A stretch of DNA of 64,000 bases from JAXDMU01 sp963762435 (lineage in GTDB: Bacteria > Pseudomonadota > Alphaproteobacteria > ATCC43930 > CGMCC-115725). The DNA is taken from contig CAVXLN010000003.1 of NCBI GenBank assembly GCA_963762435.1, positions 186,001 to 250,000 on the forward strand, read 5' to 3'. A program made the position numbers and the translations under genes. Shown in pieces: positions 63,017 to 64,000 of the stretch. Positions within the stretch are counted from its first letter, which is position 1; each line of letters begins with the position of its first letter. The notes beneath the pieces are model-generated. The model worked only from the letters and a program-made list of their open reading frames with translations, did not search any database and was not told the DNA's origin.

Positions 63017-64000
63017 GATTGTCTCCCCAGATCCGGCAAGAACTCGGCACCGGCGGCATCCGCCACGGCACCCGAGCGGACGAGCGAGGCCGCCGCCGCA
63101 ATGTCGGGCGCCATCAGCCGATCCTCCTCGAGATGCGGCACGCGCCGTCGCAGCAGGGCGCGCACGGCCTCGAGCGGCGCGCTCGATGTAAGCGGCGCGT
63201 GGAAATCACAGCCCTGGGCGGCCGCCAGCAGCTCGATCGCGACGATATTCACGGCATTCTCCGCCATGGGCAGCAACCGGCGGGCGCCATGGGTCGCCAT
63301 CGAGACATGGTCTTCCTGATTGGCCGAGGTCGGGATCGTGTCGACGCTGGCCGGCATGGCGCGCTGCCGGTTCTCGGCGACGAGCGCCGCCGCCGTCACC
63401 TGCGGCAGCATGAAGCCCGAATTCAACCCCGGCCGCGGCGTCAGGAACGCCGGCAGGCGCGACAGTGCCGCGTCGGTCAGCATGGCGATCCGCCGCTCGG
63501 CCAGCGACCCCGTCTCGCACAGCGCCAGCGCCGTGATATCCGCCGCGAAGGCCACCGGCTCGGCATGGAAATTCCCGCCCGAGATCACCTCGCCCGTTTC
63601 CGGGAAGACCAGGGGATTGTCCGACACGCCGTTGGCCTCCGCCGTCAAGGTTGCGGCCGTGTTGGACAAGAGGTCGAGCACGGCCCCCATCACTTGCGGC
63701 TGGCAGCGCAGGCAATAAGGATCCTGCAGCCGATCGTCGCCGGTGAGGTGCGAGGCTCGGATGGCGCTGCCGGCGAGCAGGCGCCGCAGAGCGTCGGCGA
63801 CGCGGATCTGGCCCGGCTGGCCGCGCAGCGCATGGATGCGCGGATCGAACGGCCCGTCGGAACCCCGCGCCGCATCGGTCGCGAGCGCGCCAGTCACCAA
63901 CGCCGCCTGGAAGCAGGTCTCGGCCTCAACGAGCCCGGCGAGCGCCAGCGCCGTCGAGACTTGCGTGCCATTGAGCAGCGCCAGCCCTTCCTTGGGTCCG
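63013..64000 (-). CDS. hutH: Histidine ammonia-lyase, N-terminus beyond window
   Basis: The open frame runs to the right edge without a start, giving about 328 residues of the C-terminal two thirds. Conserved blocks are GPKEGLALLNGTQVSTALAL (at the edge), LQDPYCLRCQPQVMGAVLDL (family form DPYSLRC, here Cys for Ser), NPLVFPETGEVISGGNFHAE and TIPTSANQEDHVSM. The Ala-Ser-Gly cofactor site and the N-terminus are outside the window. It removes ammonia from histidine to give urocanate, which HutU then uses. A 4-nt overlap joins it to hutU. Confidence 0.95.
   Translation of the reverse strand, partial: GPKEGLALLNGTQVSTALALAGLVEAETCFQAALVTGALATDAARGSDGPFDPRIHALRGQPGQIRVADALRRLLAGSAIRASHLTGDDRLQDPYCLRCQPQVMGAVLDLLSNTAATLTAEANGVSDNPLVFPETGEVISGGNFHAEPVAFAADITALALCETGSLAERRIAMLTDAALSRLPAFLTPRPGLNSGFMLPQVTAAALVAENRQRAMPASVDTIPTSANQEDHVSMATHGARRLLPMAENAVNIVAIELLAAAQGCDFHAPLTSSAPLEAVRALLRRRVPHLEEDRLMAPDIAAAASLVRSGAVADAAGAEFLPDLGRQS

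Overview
The window is a high-GC chromosomal segment from an alphaproteobacterium, most likely of the Rhodospirillales type. The evidence is a RegB/RegA redox pair, late aerobic cobalamin genes including cobN, a TTAA-N7-TTAA CtrA-type box, a DivJ/PleC-like histidine kinase, a CYP153 alkane hydroxylase and strong GC bias at third codon positions. The genus cannot be fixed from sequence alone. I see no rRNA, tRNA, insertion sequence, prophage or CRISPR array.

Region 1 (1-16 kb) is a cobalamin island. A cobalamin riboswitch at about 11.0-11.2 kb on the minus strand heads cobP-cobW-cobN-cobO, then a SYLF lipid-binding protein gene, then cobQ. cobD faces cobQ, and cbiX plus a truncated conserved gene run off the left edge. 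A second minus-strand group is cobS-cobC-bluB, divergent from cobT. cobN carries an apparent one-base insertion near 8321. Between the two cob blocks lies a set of four small unknown genes. The first encodes a short HTH-like protein behind a well-spaced FNR/FixK-type promoter.

Region 2 (16-30 kb) is regulatory and housekeeping: regB-regA, a PPP-type phosphatase, an isochorismatase-fold protein lacking its cysteine and preceded by a CtrA-type box, a prolyl aminopeptidase, pepN, an integral membrane protein, two tandem M20 amidohydrolases, a sensor kinase, rpe and rpiA.

Region 3 (30-37.9 kb) holds a 971-residue secreted beta-propeller-like protein with a low-GC insertion, next to a winged-helix/NTPase/TPR regulator, followed by small unknown genes and palindromic repeats. 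Region 4 (38-49.8 kb) concerns oxidation and lipids: ferredoxin plus CYP153, an amidohydrolase-MFS pair, a diiron protein plus TesB thioesterase divergent from a TetR gene, an orphan C-terminal piece of a tRNA nucleotidyltransferase-like protein, GtrA, a ferredoxin reductase coupled to an MFS transporter, and an acyl-CoA dehydrogenase.

Region 5 (49.8-64 kb) has a chemoreceptor coupled to a small membrane protein, a TraB/GumN protein, a choice-of-anchor A protein with a PEP-CTERM-like tail, D-tartrate dehydratase, a secreted phosphodiesterase/phosphatase, a class III aminotransferase divergent from a PfkB kinase-TetR-small membrane protein operon, and hutU-hutH running off the right edge.
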